Shown one piece after another: positions 50,874-58,572 of a stretch of 59,043 bases of DNA (position 1 is its first letter; each line of letters begins with the position of its first letter). Made by a program: the position numbers and the translations under genes. The notes under the pieces are model-generated. The model had not been told where the DNA came from and did no database searches. It saw only the letters and a list, made by a program, of their open reading frames with translations. Origin of the DNA: a virus; IMG/VR virus record IMGVR_UViG_3300028800_000013, positions 1-59,043 of that record. The stretch is one strand, 5' to 3'.

Positions 50874-51237
50874 CTGCCTGGAATGCCCTGAGAACACGCA
50901 AAGTGCGCGTGCGTAAGGCCTCCCCGGCATCAATGAAGACCTGAATGGCCTCCCATTGGCGTGGCGTGTAATCGGTCATGGCCGTGACCGATGGTGCCTG
51001 CACGATCTTGGCGATCGCCTCGAGGACGATGATCGGCGGGTTCTGGTGGCCCTTTTCGACACGTCCGACCGAAACGCGGTCATATTCGAAACCCAGCTCG
51101 GTCAACCGGTCGGCGACCTGCTGCTGCGTGAGGCCTCGGTCGATGCGCCAAGTCGCGATCTGATTCGTCCGCCAGCGGCGTTTCTGCGGGTCTTGAGCGG
51201 CCGGAGCGGGCCGGCGCGGTTTCTTGGCTGGCGGCAT
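50866..51237 (-). CDS. CI-like XRE repressor
   Basis: A 123-residue protein. A basic, proline-rich N terminus is followed by an HTH (about 27-65: IATWRIDRGLTQQQVADRL, then RVSVGRVEKGHQNPP) and a short helical C terminus. It is divergent from a Cro-like gene across a region with operator copies, the classic lytic/lysogenic switch. It lacks a protease domain, so induction would not use LexA-type self-cleavage. ATG 51237 is chosen; the operator GTAC at 51238 abuts it. Confidence 0.75.
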   Translation of the reverse strand: MPPAKKPRRPAPAAQDPQKRRWRTNQIATWRIDRGLTQQQVADRLTELGFEYDRVSVGRVEKGHQNPPIIVLEAIAKIVQAPSVTAMTDYTPRQWEAIQVFIDAGEALRTRTLRVLRAFQADD

Positions 51238-51341
51238 GTACACAGCATGCACGGCGGTTTTTCGGGGATATACGGCACCCGATGTACACAGGTCGAACAT
51301 TACGGCTTGACCGTACGTACATCGGGTGTACATATCGAACC
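51238..51341. promoter_or_regulatory. Divergent immunity switch with three operator copies
   Basis: One perfect site, GTACATCGGGTGTAC, lies at 51317-51331, and two imperfect ones at 51273-51287 and 51238-51252. Rightward promoter: TTGACC (51307-51312), 16-base spacer, TACATA (51329-51334), with its start point at about the ATG at 51342. Leftward promoter: TTCGAC (51297-51292) and GTATAT (51273-51268). The perfect site covers the rightward promoter, and the imperfect ones flank the leftward one. Confidence 0.7.
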
Positions 51342-51572
51342 ATGAATCTCGCCGAGTACATGCAAGCGGAAAGCCTGACCGACGCCGCGATGGCCGAACG
51401 GCTGGCCGCACATGCTCCACAGCAGACCAAGACGCGCGTCACCATTGGCCGCTACCGGCGTGGGATCGAGCCGATCCCCGGCGAAACTGTGAAAGCGCTG
51501 GTGGAACTGTCCAGCGGAAAAATGACTGCGAACGAGCTGCTCGGCATCGCCGAACGCGAGGCCGCCGAATGA
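51342..51572 (+). CDS. Cro-like / YdaS-like regulator, probably leaderless
   Basis: A 76-residue protein with a YdaS-type HTH (AEYMQAESLTDAAMAERL ... TIGRYRRGIEPI), the first gene of the early operon, divergent from the CI-like gene. The promoter -10 box ends 7 bases before the ATG and no ribosome binding site exists, so the mRNA is predicted to begin at the start codon. It would repress the lysogeny promoter, as Cro does. Confidence 0.75.
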   Translation: MNLAEYMQAESLTDAAMAERLAAHAPQQTKTRVTIGRYRRGIEPIPGETVKALVELSSGKMTANELLGIAEREAAE

Positions 51573-51577
51573 AGACC

Positions 51578-51886
51578 TCACGTCACCAGCCGCGGCCATG
51601 GCCCCTGCGGAGGCACAGGCTCCGGCACGATTCCCGGTACGTCGCTCATGCATTGCGCCAGGTATCCGATGGTGCTCGCCAATCCGATGATCGGGCGCAC
51701 GAGTTTGACGACGACGATTTGGCTCGGCGGTCGCGTCGGATCGTCCAACATCAACTGATAGGCGGACATCCAGAGCCTCAAGTGCCCATCGTGACGTTCG
51801 ATGGCGCCTATTCCGGTGCAGTAGAACTCCGGCGCGATAGCAGGCTCGATCAGACCCGCGACTGGCGGGACTATCCAACGCGACAT
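51578..51886 (-). CDS. Conserved hypothetical protein (immune-region reverse gene)
   Basis: A 102-residue protein from ATG 51886, preceded by GGGGG. It has the recurring pattern IVPPVAGLIEPAIAPEFY and QIVVVKLVRPIIGL, seen in small alphaproteobacterial phage proteins of unknown function. It is oriented leftward, opposite the early genes, with its own promoter-like sequence upstream. Confidence 0.6.
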   Translation of the reverse strand: MSRWIVPPVAGLIEPAIAPEFYCTGIGAIERHDGHLRLWMSAYQLMLDDPTRPPSQIVVVKLVRPIIGLASTIGYLAQCMSDVPGIVPEPVPPQGPWPRLVT

Positions 51887-51918
51887 GACATTGCCCCCAA
51901 ACAAAAATTCTCGCGGCA

Positions 51919-51946
51919 ATTGTATAAAATCCGCCACAATTTTCCA
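51919..51946 (-). promoter_or_regulatory. Leftward promoter-like sequence
   Basis: On the minus strand TGGAAA (51946-51941), a 16-base spacer and TACAAT (51924-51919, within TATACAAT) stand 32 bases before the gene at 51886. The surrounding 51890-52050 stretch is AT-rich for this genome. Confidence 0.4.
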
Positions 51947-52123
51947 CTTTGGATAAAATCAACGTGGATTGCGGGGGAATTAACCAAGCCCAGCAATAGT
52001 TTAATTGCAATTGACTTCGTTCAAAAGAACGGGCCGGTTGCGGAATACGCGCACACAATTTCCGCTCCCGGCCCGCAGTCACGCCAGCTTGTACGGGGTG
52101 AGGGGGAAGCTGGCGGCGCAAAT

Positions 52124-52228
52124 TCAAATCCAAGTCAAGAACTGCGCGAGCATGTAAGCGGCGGCGACCGCCGTACCGGCGATCATGAGCCCGGCCGCAA
52201 CCGCAGTGCGCAGCAAGAACCTTCGCAT
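52124..52228 (-). CDS. 34-residue membrane peptide
   Basis: A short leftward ORF encoding a basic start (MRRFLLR) and one hydrophobic helix (TAVAAGLMIAGTAVAAAYML). AGGAAACGAAGGG precedes the ATG. Small single-helix peptides are common in phage immunity regions, but proof of translation is lacking. Confidence 0.45.
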   Translation of the reverse strand: MRRFLLRTAVAAGLMIAGTAVAAAYMLAQFLTWI

Positions 52229-52263
52229 CCCTTCGTTTCCTGTATTGCGTATCGGGGGCTGTC

Positions 52264-52536
52264 ATGTCCGAATCATCGAGCGTCATCTCGCTCGTTTCCA
52301 GAAAAACCGAGCGACACGAATGTCCCGACAGGGACAAAATTGTCCCTCGAAAATTCGGAGCCGTTGCCAAGGTCTTATGGCCGGTCAAGACGGCGGCCTG
52401 CCTCGCCGGCATCGCGCGCACGGACGAGCGCACGGCCAAGCGCTGGTTGCGCGGCGAGCACGAGCCGCCGCTATCCGTCGTGCTTGCCGTCGTTCATGAG
52501 ATGTTGCGCGAGCGGACAGAACTCGAATTTCAATAA
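52264..52536 (+). CDS. Small HTH-like regulatory protein
   Basis: A 90-residue protein. The C-terminal half holds an HTH-like segment (AACLAGIARTDERTAKRWL). It follows the Cro-like gene in the early operon and may act as an early regulator of the CII type. The assignment is tentative. Confidence 0.5.
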   Translation: MSESSSVISLVSRKTERHECPDRDKIVPRKFGAVAKVLWPVKTAACLAGIARTDERTAKRWLRGEHEPPLSVVLAVVHEMLRERTELEFQ

Positions 52537-52665
52537 TACCCAGAGAGGCGTCCGGTACAGCTCGCAAGGCTCCCGGCGGGAAGTTATAGGGCTTCCCCTT
52601 TGCCGTTTCGGCTGCAATGCGGTGTTCAGCACGCGCCTCGCACTTTCTCACATCGCGAGGGCGGC

Positions 52666-53328
52666 ATGAGCCGGTGCACCGTATCGGGCCAAGCGCCTGT
52701 GAATGCCGAAGACGCGCCGGTCCCGAACTCGGCAACCAAGCCTGATGGGCAACACGTCGACCATTGGGTCTTGTGCAAAGATGAGCGCGCGAAGGGCTTC
52801 ATTCGTCCGCTGCGTCTCAAATACCAGCATGTCGGTCGGCCCGCGGTCTACCGCCAGCGCGCCAAAGAGATCGGCATTGCGCTCGGATTATCGCTCGCGT
52901 TCTCCCTGGCCGGCTGCATCATTAAGGCCGATGCAAAGCCGCATCGGCATCATCGGTCACATCATCACGTCCACCACAATCCGACGTCAGGTCACAGCCT
53001 GGTCGCGCTTATCAATTCGAAACTGAGGCGGTGGGTACATCCGACCGGAAAATGCAACGGCCGCGAACTCCTCGCGACCTTCTATTGGCAGGGCTCGCGC
53101 ACGGCCACGGGCGAAAGATTCAATCCGGACGGCCATACGGTCGCGGTGAAGGCTCGCTCGGGTATTCCGTTCGGTTCGCATCTGACAGTGACAAATCCTC
53201 ATAACGGCCGCTCGGTCGTCGTCCGCGTGAATGACCGCGGGCCTGCGACCATAGCCGATATTGACCTGTCGCGTGGTGCCGCTCGCGCTCTCGGCATGTC
53301 TCAATCGTCTTACGTCTGCGTTTTGTAA
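52666..53328 (+). CDS. RlpA-like protein with N-terminal phage domain
   Basis: A 220-residue protein from ATG 52666 after GAGGG. Residues 25-60 (DGQHVDHWVLCKDERAKGF) match a small domain seen alone in other phage proteins. A hydrophobic helix ending in the lipobox-like LAGC (68-84), a His-rich linker (93-104) and a double-psi beta-barrel RlpA domain (137-209; LATFYWQ, RVNDRGP with D190) follow. RlpA proteins cut denuded peptidoglycan. The cytoplasmic extension before a lipobox would prevent normal lipoprotein processing, so it is more likely a type II membrane protein. An early gene with this domain is unusual. Confidence 0.75.
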   Translation: MSRCTVSGQAPVNAEDAPVPNSATKPDGQHVDHWVLCKDERAKGFIRPLRLKYQHVGRPAVYRQRAKEIGIALGLSLAFSLAGCIIKADAKPHRHHRSHHHVHHNPTSGHSLVALINSKLRRWVHPTGKCNGRELLATFYWQGSRTATGERFNPDGHTVAVKARSGIPFGSHLTVTNPHNGRSVVVRVNDRGPATIADIDLSRGAARALGMSQSSYVCVL

Positions 53329-53361
53329 CATCTCCTTCCGGGGTACCGCGTTTCTGTAAAT

Positions 53362-53379
53362 CGTTGCGTTCGTTGCGTT
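53362..53379. repeat. Tandem 9-mer in early leader
   Basis: CGTTGCGTT occurs twice in tandem, followed by TGCGTGCGTGG, in the 118-base gap before the gene at 53447. A regulator binding site is possible. No promoter consensus is clear. Confidence 0.3.
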
Positions 53380-53446
53380 TGCGTGCGTGGCACTATCTCG
53401 CGCGAGCGATCATGCTTTGCGCGATCGGAGCAAAGAGGGAAGCACA

Positions 53447-53803
53447 ATGTCGGAATGTCAATTCGTGCGCTCGCAGCGCGTCGTCCTGCCGGGCGACATG
53501 ACCGGAGCGGAGGGCGTGCAGGGAGTTGTTATTTCAATCACCGCCTTCGTCGCCCGCGAGCCGGAATACGGCTTGCAATGGCTCTCGTGCTCTACTGCGG
53601 ATAGCAACGGCTCGCTCATCCCGCGGCAAGGATCATGCGCTGAATCCGTTCTGCTCGCGGCGCAGCCGCCAAGGATGATCCCGGCGGACGAGGTCGAAAG
53701 CCTACTCGCCGACGTGCGTTTCAAGACGGTCGAAATCGTCCGCGCCGAATATGCGCCGGAGATAGAGAAGCTGCAGCGCCAGTTGAAGCGCAAGCGCCGG
53801 TGA
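53447..53803 (+). CDS. Conserved hypothetical early protein
   Basis: A 118-residue protein; the ATG at 53447 has AGAGGGA upstream. The first 60 residues form a beta-type domain, and the last 40 a charged helix. Function unknown. Confidence 0.6.
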   Translation: MSECQFVRSQRVVLPGDMTGAEGVQGVVISITAFVAREPEYGLQWLSCSTADSNGSLIPRQGSCAESVLLAAQPPRMIPADEVESLLADVRFKTVEIVRAEYAPEIEKLQRQLKRKRR

Positions 53804-53813
53804 GGACATCTCG

Positions 53814-54293
53814 ATGTCCTCCTCCGCAGACCGCTTGAAGCAGGCGCTGCGCACAGCCATCCCGCCGCACAACATGGCCGCGCTTCGCGCCTTGGCGGAC
53901 AGGACCGGTGTCAACCCGCGCCGGCTGTCGCGCGCGCTTAAAGGCGCGCCGATCAATGTCGACGATCATCTGTATCTCTGCGCTGCGCTCGGCGTCGATC
54001 CGGTCGACGGCCGCTCGGCTCCGCCGCGCAAGATTCCGTCGTTCGACTGGAACCTGCTAGCGATCAAGGTCCTGCTCGCCATCATCGCCAAAGGATCGAT
54101 GCGCGCGCTGGCGAAGGAATGGGACATTCCACTCCCGACCTTGAACCGCGTCAAGCATCAGCAGCCCGTCTCGGTCGAAAGCCTGCTCGCAGTCTGCGCT
54201 CGCCTCGGATGTCATCCGCATCTGTTCCTGACGCGCACGCGGACGTTTCACGCTCAACAATCTGCTGAAACACAAGTGAGGGCGACCGCATGA
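53814..54293 (+). CDS. Double-HTH regulatory protein
   Basis: A 159-residue protein with two XRE-like HTH segments: ALADRTGVNPRRLSRALKG (about 26-44) and ALAKEWDIPLPTLNRVKH (about 98-115). It follows the Cro-like region and may regulate early genes or assist replication. Confidence 0.6.
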   Translation: MSSSADRLKQALRTAIPPHNMAALRALADRTGVNPRRLSRALKGAPINVDDHLYLCAALGVDPVDGRSAPPRKIPSFDWNLLAIKVLLAIIAKGSMRALAKEWDIPLPTLNRVKHQQPVSVESLLAVCARLGCHPHLFLTRTRTFHAQQSAETQVRATA

Positions 54294-54472
54294 CCGGCTA
54301 CGGTTTCCGCGCCCATTCCAACAGCAAAGCCGAGCACGCCTTCTGGCTCGGCCCCTATTCCAATTCCAACGTGGCGGTGCCGCCCTCCAAGCGCGCCGTC
54401 TTCGTCCGGCCGGAACGTACACCTGGGGACCCGCGCGTTCCGGCCGGTGTTCTTTCGGAGATCATGTCATGA
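54290..54472 (+). CDS. Hypothetical small protein
   Basis: A 60-residue protein with no recognised domain, between two ATGA overlaps in the early operon. Confidence 0.5.
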   Translation: MTGYGFRAHSNSKAEHAFWLGPYSNSNVAVPPSKRAVFVRPERTPGDPRVPAGVLSEIMS

Positions 54473-55017
54473 CCTGCATCGTCGGCCTCGTCGACAAAGG
54501 CAAAGTCTACATCGGAGGGGATAGTGCGGCCGTATGGACGGGCTCGCTGGGAATGGTTGTGCGCAATGACCGCAAGGTCTTCCGCAACGGCGATTTTGTG
54601 ATGGGCTTCACGAGCTCATTCCGCATGGGCCAACTTCTCGCATTCAACTTCAACCCGCCGAAGCCACGAACTGGCGTCGATCTCTTCGCCTATATGGTGA
54701 CGGATTTTATCGATGCGGCTCGCCTGAGCATGAAAAACGGCGGCTTTGCGCGGGTGAAGGACAACTTCGAAGAACACGGCGGCACCTTCCTCGTCGGATA
54801 TCAAGGTCGCCTCTTTCAGATCAGCGACGACTTTCAGGTTGGCGAGTCGACGCATGGCTATGACGCCGTCGGCTGTGGCGACCACATCGCGCTCGGCTCT
54901 TTGTTCTCGAGTTCCGGTGTTCGAGACGCGCAGGAACGCGTTCGGAAGGCTCTGCAGGCCGCCGAAGCGTTTAGCGCTGGCGTCCGTGGTCCGTTCCACA
55001 TAGAGGTCGCGCCATGA
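54469..55017 (+). CDS. HslV/proteasome-like Ntn-hydrolase
   Basis: A 182-residue protein starting MTCIVGLVDKGKVYIGGDS. After removal of Met, Thr2 would be the N-terminal nucleophile, as in HslV and proteasome beta subunits. GGDSAA and the later VGCGDHIALGSLF (about 140-152) correspond to conserved strands. Phage members of this family are known, but partner ATPases are not encoded here, so it may use the host HslU or act alone. Targets are unknown; early expression suggests a role in host takeover. Confidence 0.8.
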   Translation: MTCIVGLVDKGKVYIGGDSAAVWTGSLGMVVRNDRKVFRNGDFVMGFTSSFRMGQLLAFNFNPPKPRTGVDLFAYMVTDFIDAARLSMKNGGFARVKDNFEEHGGTFLVGYQGRLFQISDDFQVGESTHGYDAVGCGDHIALGSLFSSSGVRDAQERVRKALQAAEAFSAGVRGPFHIEVAP

Positions 55018-55115
55018 TCCTCACTCCACTCCAATTCTACGACGCCTTGCTCGCGCGGCAGTTATCCGCGCTCTACCTTTTCGTTCGGCTTGTCGTTCCG
55101 GAGCCTCGCCTATGA
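55014..55115 (+). CDS. 33-residue hydrophobic peptide
   Basis: A short ORF with ATGA overlaps at both ends, between the HslV-like and DUF1937 genes. The peptide is hydrophobic in its second half (ALYLFVRLVVPE). The coupling argues for translation; function unknown. Confidence 0.5.
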   Translation: MILTPLQFYDALLARQLSALYLFVRLVVPEPRL

Positions 55116-55528
55116 GCATCTTCGGCAACACGGTCACCGCGCGGCAGACATTGCGACCGTTCAATCTCTGCTATCTGGCGACGCCATACTCAAAATACCG
55201 GCTCGGGATTGATCAGGCGTTCCAACATGCGGCAGCGCTTGCTGCTGAACTCCTGCTTGGCAATGTGCGAGTCTATTCGCCGATCTGTCATTCGCATCCT
55301 ATCGCTGAATATGGCGGTCTCGACCACCTCAATCACGCGATCTGGCTGCCGTTCGAAGAACGGATGATGCGGGTCTGCGACTGCCTGATCGTCGCTCATC
55401 TCGAAGGCTGGGAAGAAAGCCACGGCATCGCGCACGAGATCGGCTTCTTCGAGGCCGCGCGCAAGCCAGTCTTCGATCTCGATCCGGACACCTTCGCTTT
55501 GACTCTGCGCGGAGGACCGCGTGCATGA
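55112..55528 (+). CDS. DUF1937-family nucleoside deoxyribosyltransferase-like protein
   Basis: A 138-residue protein with the family's CYLATPYSKY (20-29), a central VYSPICHSHPIAEYGG, and CDCLIVAHLEGWEESHGIAHEI. The fold is that of nucleoside 2-deoxyribosyltransferases, which act on nucleotides or nucleosides. A role in nucleotide metabolism is probable; the substrate is unknown. Confidence 0.8.
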   Translation: MSIFGNTVTARQTLRPFNLCYLATPYSKYRLGIDQAFQHAAALAAELLLGNVRVYSPICHSHPIAEYGGLDHLNHAIWLPFEERMMRVCDCLIVAHLEGWEESHGIAHEIGFFEAARKPVFDLDPDTFALTLRGGPRA

Positions 55529-55614
55529 CCGCGATCTCTACCCTCCGCATCGCTGCGTCCCGCTCTATCAGGCCGTGCGCCGATCAAGACGACAATCGCC
55601 GGAGAACAGCATGA
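55525..55614 (+). CDS. Possible 29-residue linker peptide
   Basis: A short ORF bridging the DUF1937 and next membrane gene with overlaps at both ends. It may serve translational coupling. The sequence is basic and featureless. Confidence 0.35.
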   Translation: MTAISTLRIAASRSIRPCADQDDNRRRTA

Positions 55615-55829
55615 CGTTCTGGCAAATGTTCGTCTGGGTGTTCTGCGGACTCTCGGCCTTCTTCGCGATTACTGGGTTGCTCGTCTTCTTCACGGCGAAG
55701 ACCGTTGGATACGGCCGGCGGCGCTTTCGCGCGCCTGAATCCGAAGCAGACCTGATCATCGGCGACGGCGCCGCTCCGTGGACGCAGGCGCGGTACCCAC
55801 AGTCCCGCGCAAATTGGAGGTCGCCGTGA
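55611..55829 (+). CDS. Small single-helix membrane protein
   Basis: A 72-residue protein from ATG 55611, with GGAG 6 bases upstream. One transmembrane segment (WVFCGLSAFFAITGLLVFFTA) and a polar tail. The longer frame from 55521 lacks a ribosome site. Confidence 0.55.
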   Translation: MTFWQMFVWVFCGLSAFFAITGLLVFFTAKTVGYGRRRFRAPESEADLIIGDGAAPWTQARYPQSRANWRSP

Positions 55830-56059
55830 AATCCGACCTCGTCGACCTGACCGTTTGCCTACATGCAGAAACAGACAAGGCGGTGCTCGTATCTGACGAT
55901 GGCAACAGCCTCAAAGCGCAATGGATTCCAAAATCTCAGTGCGAATGCGTCAAGACCGGAAAGATGACGAAAGGCTGGGGAACTGACGTCCGCAGATCGC
56001 TCCCCGTCGCAACGCTCGCCTGTCCCGAATGGATCGCCAAGAACAAGGGACTGCTATGA
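55826..56059 (+). CDS. Hypothetical protein
   Basis: A 77-residue protein from GTG 55826 after GGAGG, overlapping the previous stop. It contains AVLVSDDGNSLKAQWIPKSQ, a pattern of a small conserved phage domain. Function unknown. Confidence 0.55.
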   Translation: MKSDLVDLTVCLHAETDKAVLVSDDGNSLKAQWIPKSQCECVKTGKMTKGWGTDVRRSLPVATLACPEWIAKNKGLL

Positions 56060-56415
56060 CCACGCCCGGTACAAAACGCGGTCCCTGTCGTTCGTGGACA
56101 GATGCCGAGACGCGCAGACTCATGGACCTTGCGGCCCGTCTCGACGGCGCATGGTCCGAGATCGGCCGTCGCTTGGGCCGCTCGGAATCCTCCTCCCGCG
56201 GACGCTATCTCAAAATCATGCGCGAGAGCGGCGCCGGCCACAGGTTCATTCCCGCTCCCGCCAAGATCACGCCGGAACAGGCCGCCGCCCGTGACGATCG
56301 TGCGCGCGCCCGCGACACGCGCGATAGCGAAGCCTGGCTGCGCGGCGACGTGACCCCGTTTTTCTTCGGGGATCCTGAGCCCGGCCGCTCCGCGCTTGAT
56401 CGGAGGGCATCGTGA
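56056..56415 (+). CDS. SANT/Myb-like DNA-binding protein
   Basis: A 119-residue protein from ATG 56056. RSWTDAETRRLMDLAARLDGAWSEIGRRLGRSESS resembles a Myb/SANT-type HTH. The C terminus is charged. A regulatory role is likely. Confidence 0.6.
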   Translation: MTTPGTKRGPCRSWTDAETRRLMDLAARLDGAWSEIGRRLGRSESSSRGRYLKIMRESGAGHRFIPAPAKITPEQAAARDDRARARDTRDSEAWLRGDVTPFFFGDPEPGRSALDRRAS

Positions 56416-56882
56416 GTCCAGCGCCCTACACCCCCGAGGCGATTGACCGCATCCGCGCCGGATCGCGCGCGGGTCTGGGCGTCAATGCGCTCGCGCGCGA
56501 ACTGCAATGGGATGCTGAGTTCGTCCGGCGCATCGGGCGCAAGCATCAAATCGAATTGATCGAGGACGTGCTGGCAAAGCCAGCTAGGAAGAAGCTTACG
56601 GTGTCGGCGTCCGTCGATCCGGGGCCAATCATGGGAAAGCCGAAACCGGCCAACGTCGATCGCAAGAAGTTCAGCATTCACGCGGTTAAAGCCCATCCGC
56701 GCAATTACTACGTCACGTTCGCAATTAGCGACGGCGCGCGCAAAGGCTACACGGACGTTGCAAAAATGCACGGCAAGGTGCCCGGCTCGGTCGCTGGCAT
56801 CGTACTCGATTATCTATTTCGTCATGACTGGGGCGAAGAATTGTATCTGGCGGCTATCGCCGAGATCGAGGCGCAGTCATGA
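56412..56882 (+). CDS. HTH-containing early protein
   Basis: A 156-residue GTG-started protein. The first part (IDRIRAGSRAGLGVNALARELQW) reads as an HTH. The C-terminal 70 residues are a compact unknown domain. Overlaps couple it to both neighbours. Confidence 0.55.
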   Translation: MSPAPYTPEAIDRIRAGSRAGLGVNALARELQWDAEFVRRIGRKHQIELIEDVLAKPARKKLTVSASVDPGPIMGKPKPANVDRKKFSIHAVKAHPRNYYVTFAISDGARKGYTDVAKMHGKVPGSVAGIVLDYLFRHDWGEELYLAAIAEIEAQS

Positions 56883-57139
56883 CGCCAGAAGTCCGCGCCT
56901 TCGTCGTCCGCTCTTTCTGCCGTCAGATGACGGCCGTCGAAGTCGCCTATTGCGCGAACAATCTCTTCGACGTGCACGGATCCCCGATCGACGCCGCAGC
57001 CGTACGCAAAATCTGGAACGCCGAGCGCGGGTCGAACACCGTCATCCGTCAACTCGAAGAACAATTCGGCGAGCGTCCTGCGCGCGGGTTTGACCCATGC
57101 GAGCACACGCGCTTGGCCGAACAATTGGTGGTGGTGTGA
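56879..57139 (+). CDS. Hypothetical protein
   Basis: An 86-residue protein; ATGA overlap with the gene before. The middle may form a HTH (VAYCANNLFDVHGSPIDAAAVRKIW). Function unknown. Confidence 0.5.
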   Translation: MTPEVRAFVVRSFCRQMTAVEVAYCANNLFDVHGSPIDAAAVRKIWNAERGSNTVIRQLEEQFGERPARGFDPCEHTRLAEQLVVV

Positions 57140-57159
57140 GCCGCCCATGGATTCAACGC

Positions 57160-57176
57160 GACTCCCGTCGGGAGTC
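57160..57176. repeat. Short hairpin in the early operon
   Basis: GACTCCC and GGGAGTC form a 7-bp stem around GTC, 20 bases before the gene at 57197. No T tract follows; it may influence mRNA processing. Confidence 0.35.
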
Positions 57177-57196
57177 CTAACTGAGGAGTGAGTACA

Positions 57197-57532
57197 ATGC
57201 GACCCTTTACGGATGTCTTGCGTGATATCCGGCGCGGACGTGCGGTCGACCAGGCAACCCGCCTGCTCGCCGAAGTCGTTCGCGCCGTGGACGAGACCGG
57301 TAAGCCCGGCAGCGTGACCCTCACGTTGACCGTGAAGCCGGAGAAAGGCGGCGGATCGCAAAAGACGATCATTGCCGGCGTGAAGGCGAAGAAGCCGGAA
57401 GGCGATATCCCGGAGGCGGTGTTCTTCTCCGACGTTGATGGCGATCTGCACCGCGCCGATCCGGCGCAAAACGAAATGTTCGCGGAAGTCGGCGGCGGTC
57501 GTGCCATCGCTCCGATCACGGCGGGGGTGTAA
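57197..57532 (+). CDS. Hypothetical early protein
   Basis: A 111-residue protein; the ATG at 57197 has GAGGAG 8 bases upstream, favoured over a GTG at 57188. The sequence (RPFTDVLRDIRRGRAVDQAT) is related to small proteins commonly found before DUF2303 genes. It precedes the DUF2303 gene by 3 bases. Confidence 0.6.
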   Translation: MRPFTDVLRDIRRGRAVDQATRLLAEVVRAVDETGKPGSVTLTLTVKPEKGGGSQKTIIAGVKAKKPEGDIPEAVFFSDVDGDLHRADPAQNEMFAEVGGGRAIAPITAGV

Positions 57533-57535
57533 GCG

Positions 57536-58342
57536 ATGAACAACACCGAATCCGTTGTCGATCTCGCCGCCAAGGCGATGCTCGCCCACACCGTTGCCGG
57601 CCCGGATGGCCGCACGTTTCTCGTCGTGCCCGAAAAAGCGCACGAGCGGGAGGTGTCCGACCCGCACGGGCTCAAGCCGCAGCCGAAATACATCTCGCAA
57701 GCTGTGACGCTGCAGACCGTCGACTCGCTGGTCGGCTACACCAATCGGTTCAAGTCGGAGCCGACGATCCTCTTCGCCGACATTTCGGCGAACAGCATCA
57801 CGGCGACAATCGACTACCACTCGAAAGAGGCGGCATCGAACGTCACGCATCGCGCGACGATGACGTTGCCGTTCTCCGAGGAATGGCGGCTCTGGACCGG
57901 CATCTCAGGGAAGCTGCAGGGCCAATTGGAGTTCGCACGCTTCCTCGAGGAGAACGGGGCCGACGTGTTCGCACCGTCCGGCGGGGAATTGCTCGATTCC
58001 TGCCGCGATCTGCAGGCACATCGCAAGGTGAACTTCACCAAGGCCGTTCGCACCGCGTCGGATAACGAGAACTTCGAATTCACGGCCGACACGGAAGCGA
58101 AGACTAAGGGCGGCATCGAACTGCCGACGAAATTCCAGTTGAAGATCCCGGTTTATTTCGGCGAGCCGGATACGGACCTGTTTGCGTTCCTCCGCTGGAA
58201 GCTCGATCCAGACAACGGCGGGCTTACGCTCGGCATTCAGTTGCACCGGACCGAACACGTTCGCCAGGCCGTGTTTAAGCAGATCGTTCTTTCGGTCGCC
58301 GATCGCACGGGATGCCCGGTCGTCTTCGGCAAGGCCGGCTGA
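57536..58342 (+). CDS. DUF2303-family protein
   Basis: A 268-residue protein with the DUF2303 (YfdQ-like) pattern: AHTVAGPDGRTFLVVPE, then SLVGYTNRFK, ILFADISANSITATIDYH and FARFLEENGADV. The family is frequent in phage early regions beside recombination or replication genes; its function is not established. Confidence 0.85.
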   Translation: MNNTESVVDLAAKAMLAHTVAGPDGRTFLVVPEKAHEREVSDPHGLKPQPKYISQAVTLQTVDSLVGYTNRFKSEPTILFADISANSITATIDYHSKEAASNVTHRATMTLPFSEEWRLWTGISGKLQGQLEFARFLEENGADVFAPSGGELLDSCRDLQAHRKVNFTKAVRTASDNENFEFTADTEAKTKGGIELPTKFQLKIPVYFGEPDTDLFAFLRWKLDPDNGGLTLGIQLHRTEHVRQAVFKQIVLSVADRTGCPVVFGKAG

Positions 58343-58572
58343 TGGTCCTCGTCGGTCATCGCACCGTTCCCAACCGCGCTCGCGAAAATCGCGAGCGCGT
58401 GTGGGCGCGCGCGATCGAGAAACTGCGCGGCAAGTCCATCTGTTCGCGCTGCGGCTGCACGCTCGGCAACATGGATGATCGTTGCGAAGCCGGGCTCGGT
58501 GAGAAATGCCCCGGCCTCAACCAAATTGAACTCGCCCGGGTCGAAGCCGCAGAGGAATTGGGCCTGGCATGA
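58342..58572 (+). CDS. Small zinc-finger-like protein
   Basis: A 76-residue protein whose ATG overlaps the DUF2303 stop. CSRCGCTLGNMDDRCEAGLGEKC has four or five cysteines in zinc-ribbon spacing. It overlaps the start of the ParB-methyltransferase gene by 4 bases. Confidence 0.6.
   Translation: MVLVGHRTVPNRARENRERVWARAIEKLRGKSICSRCGCTLGNMDDRCEAGLGEKCPGLNQIELARVEAAEELGLA

Noticed and set aside
51282-51341. Longer N terminus for the Cro-like protein
   Set aside because: It would translate the operator and promoter region.
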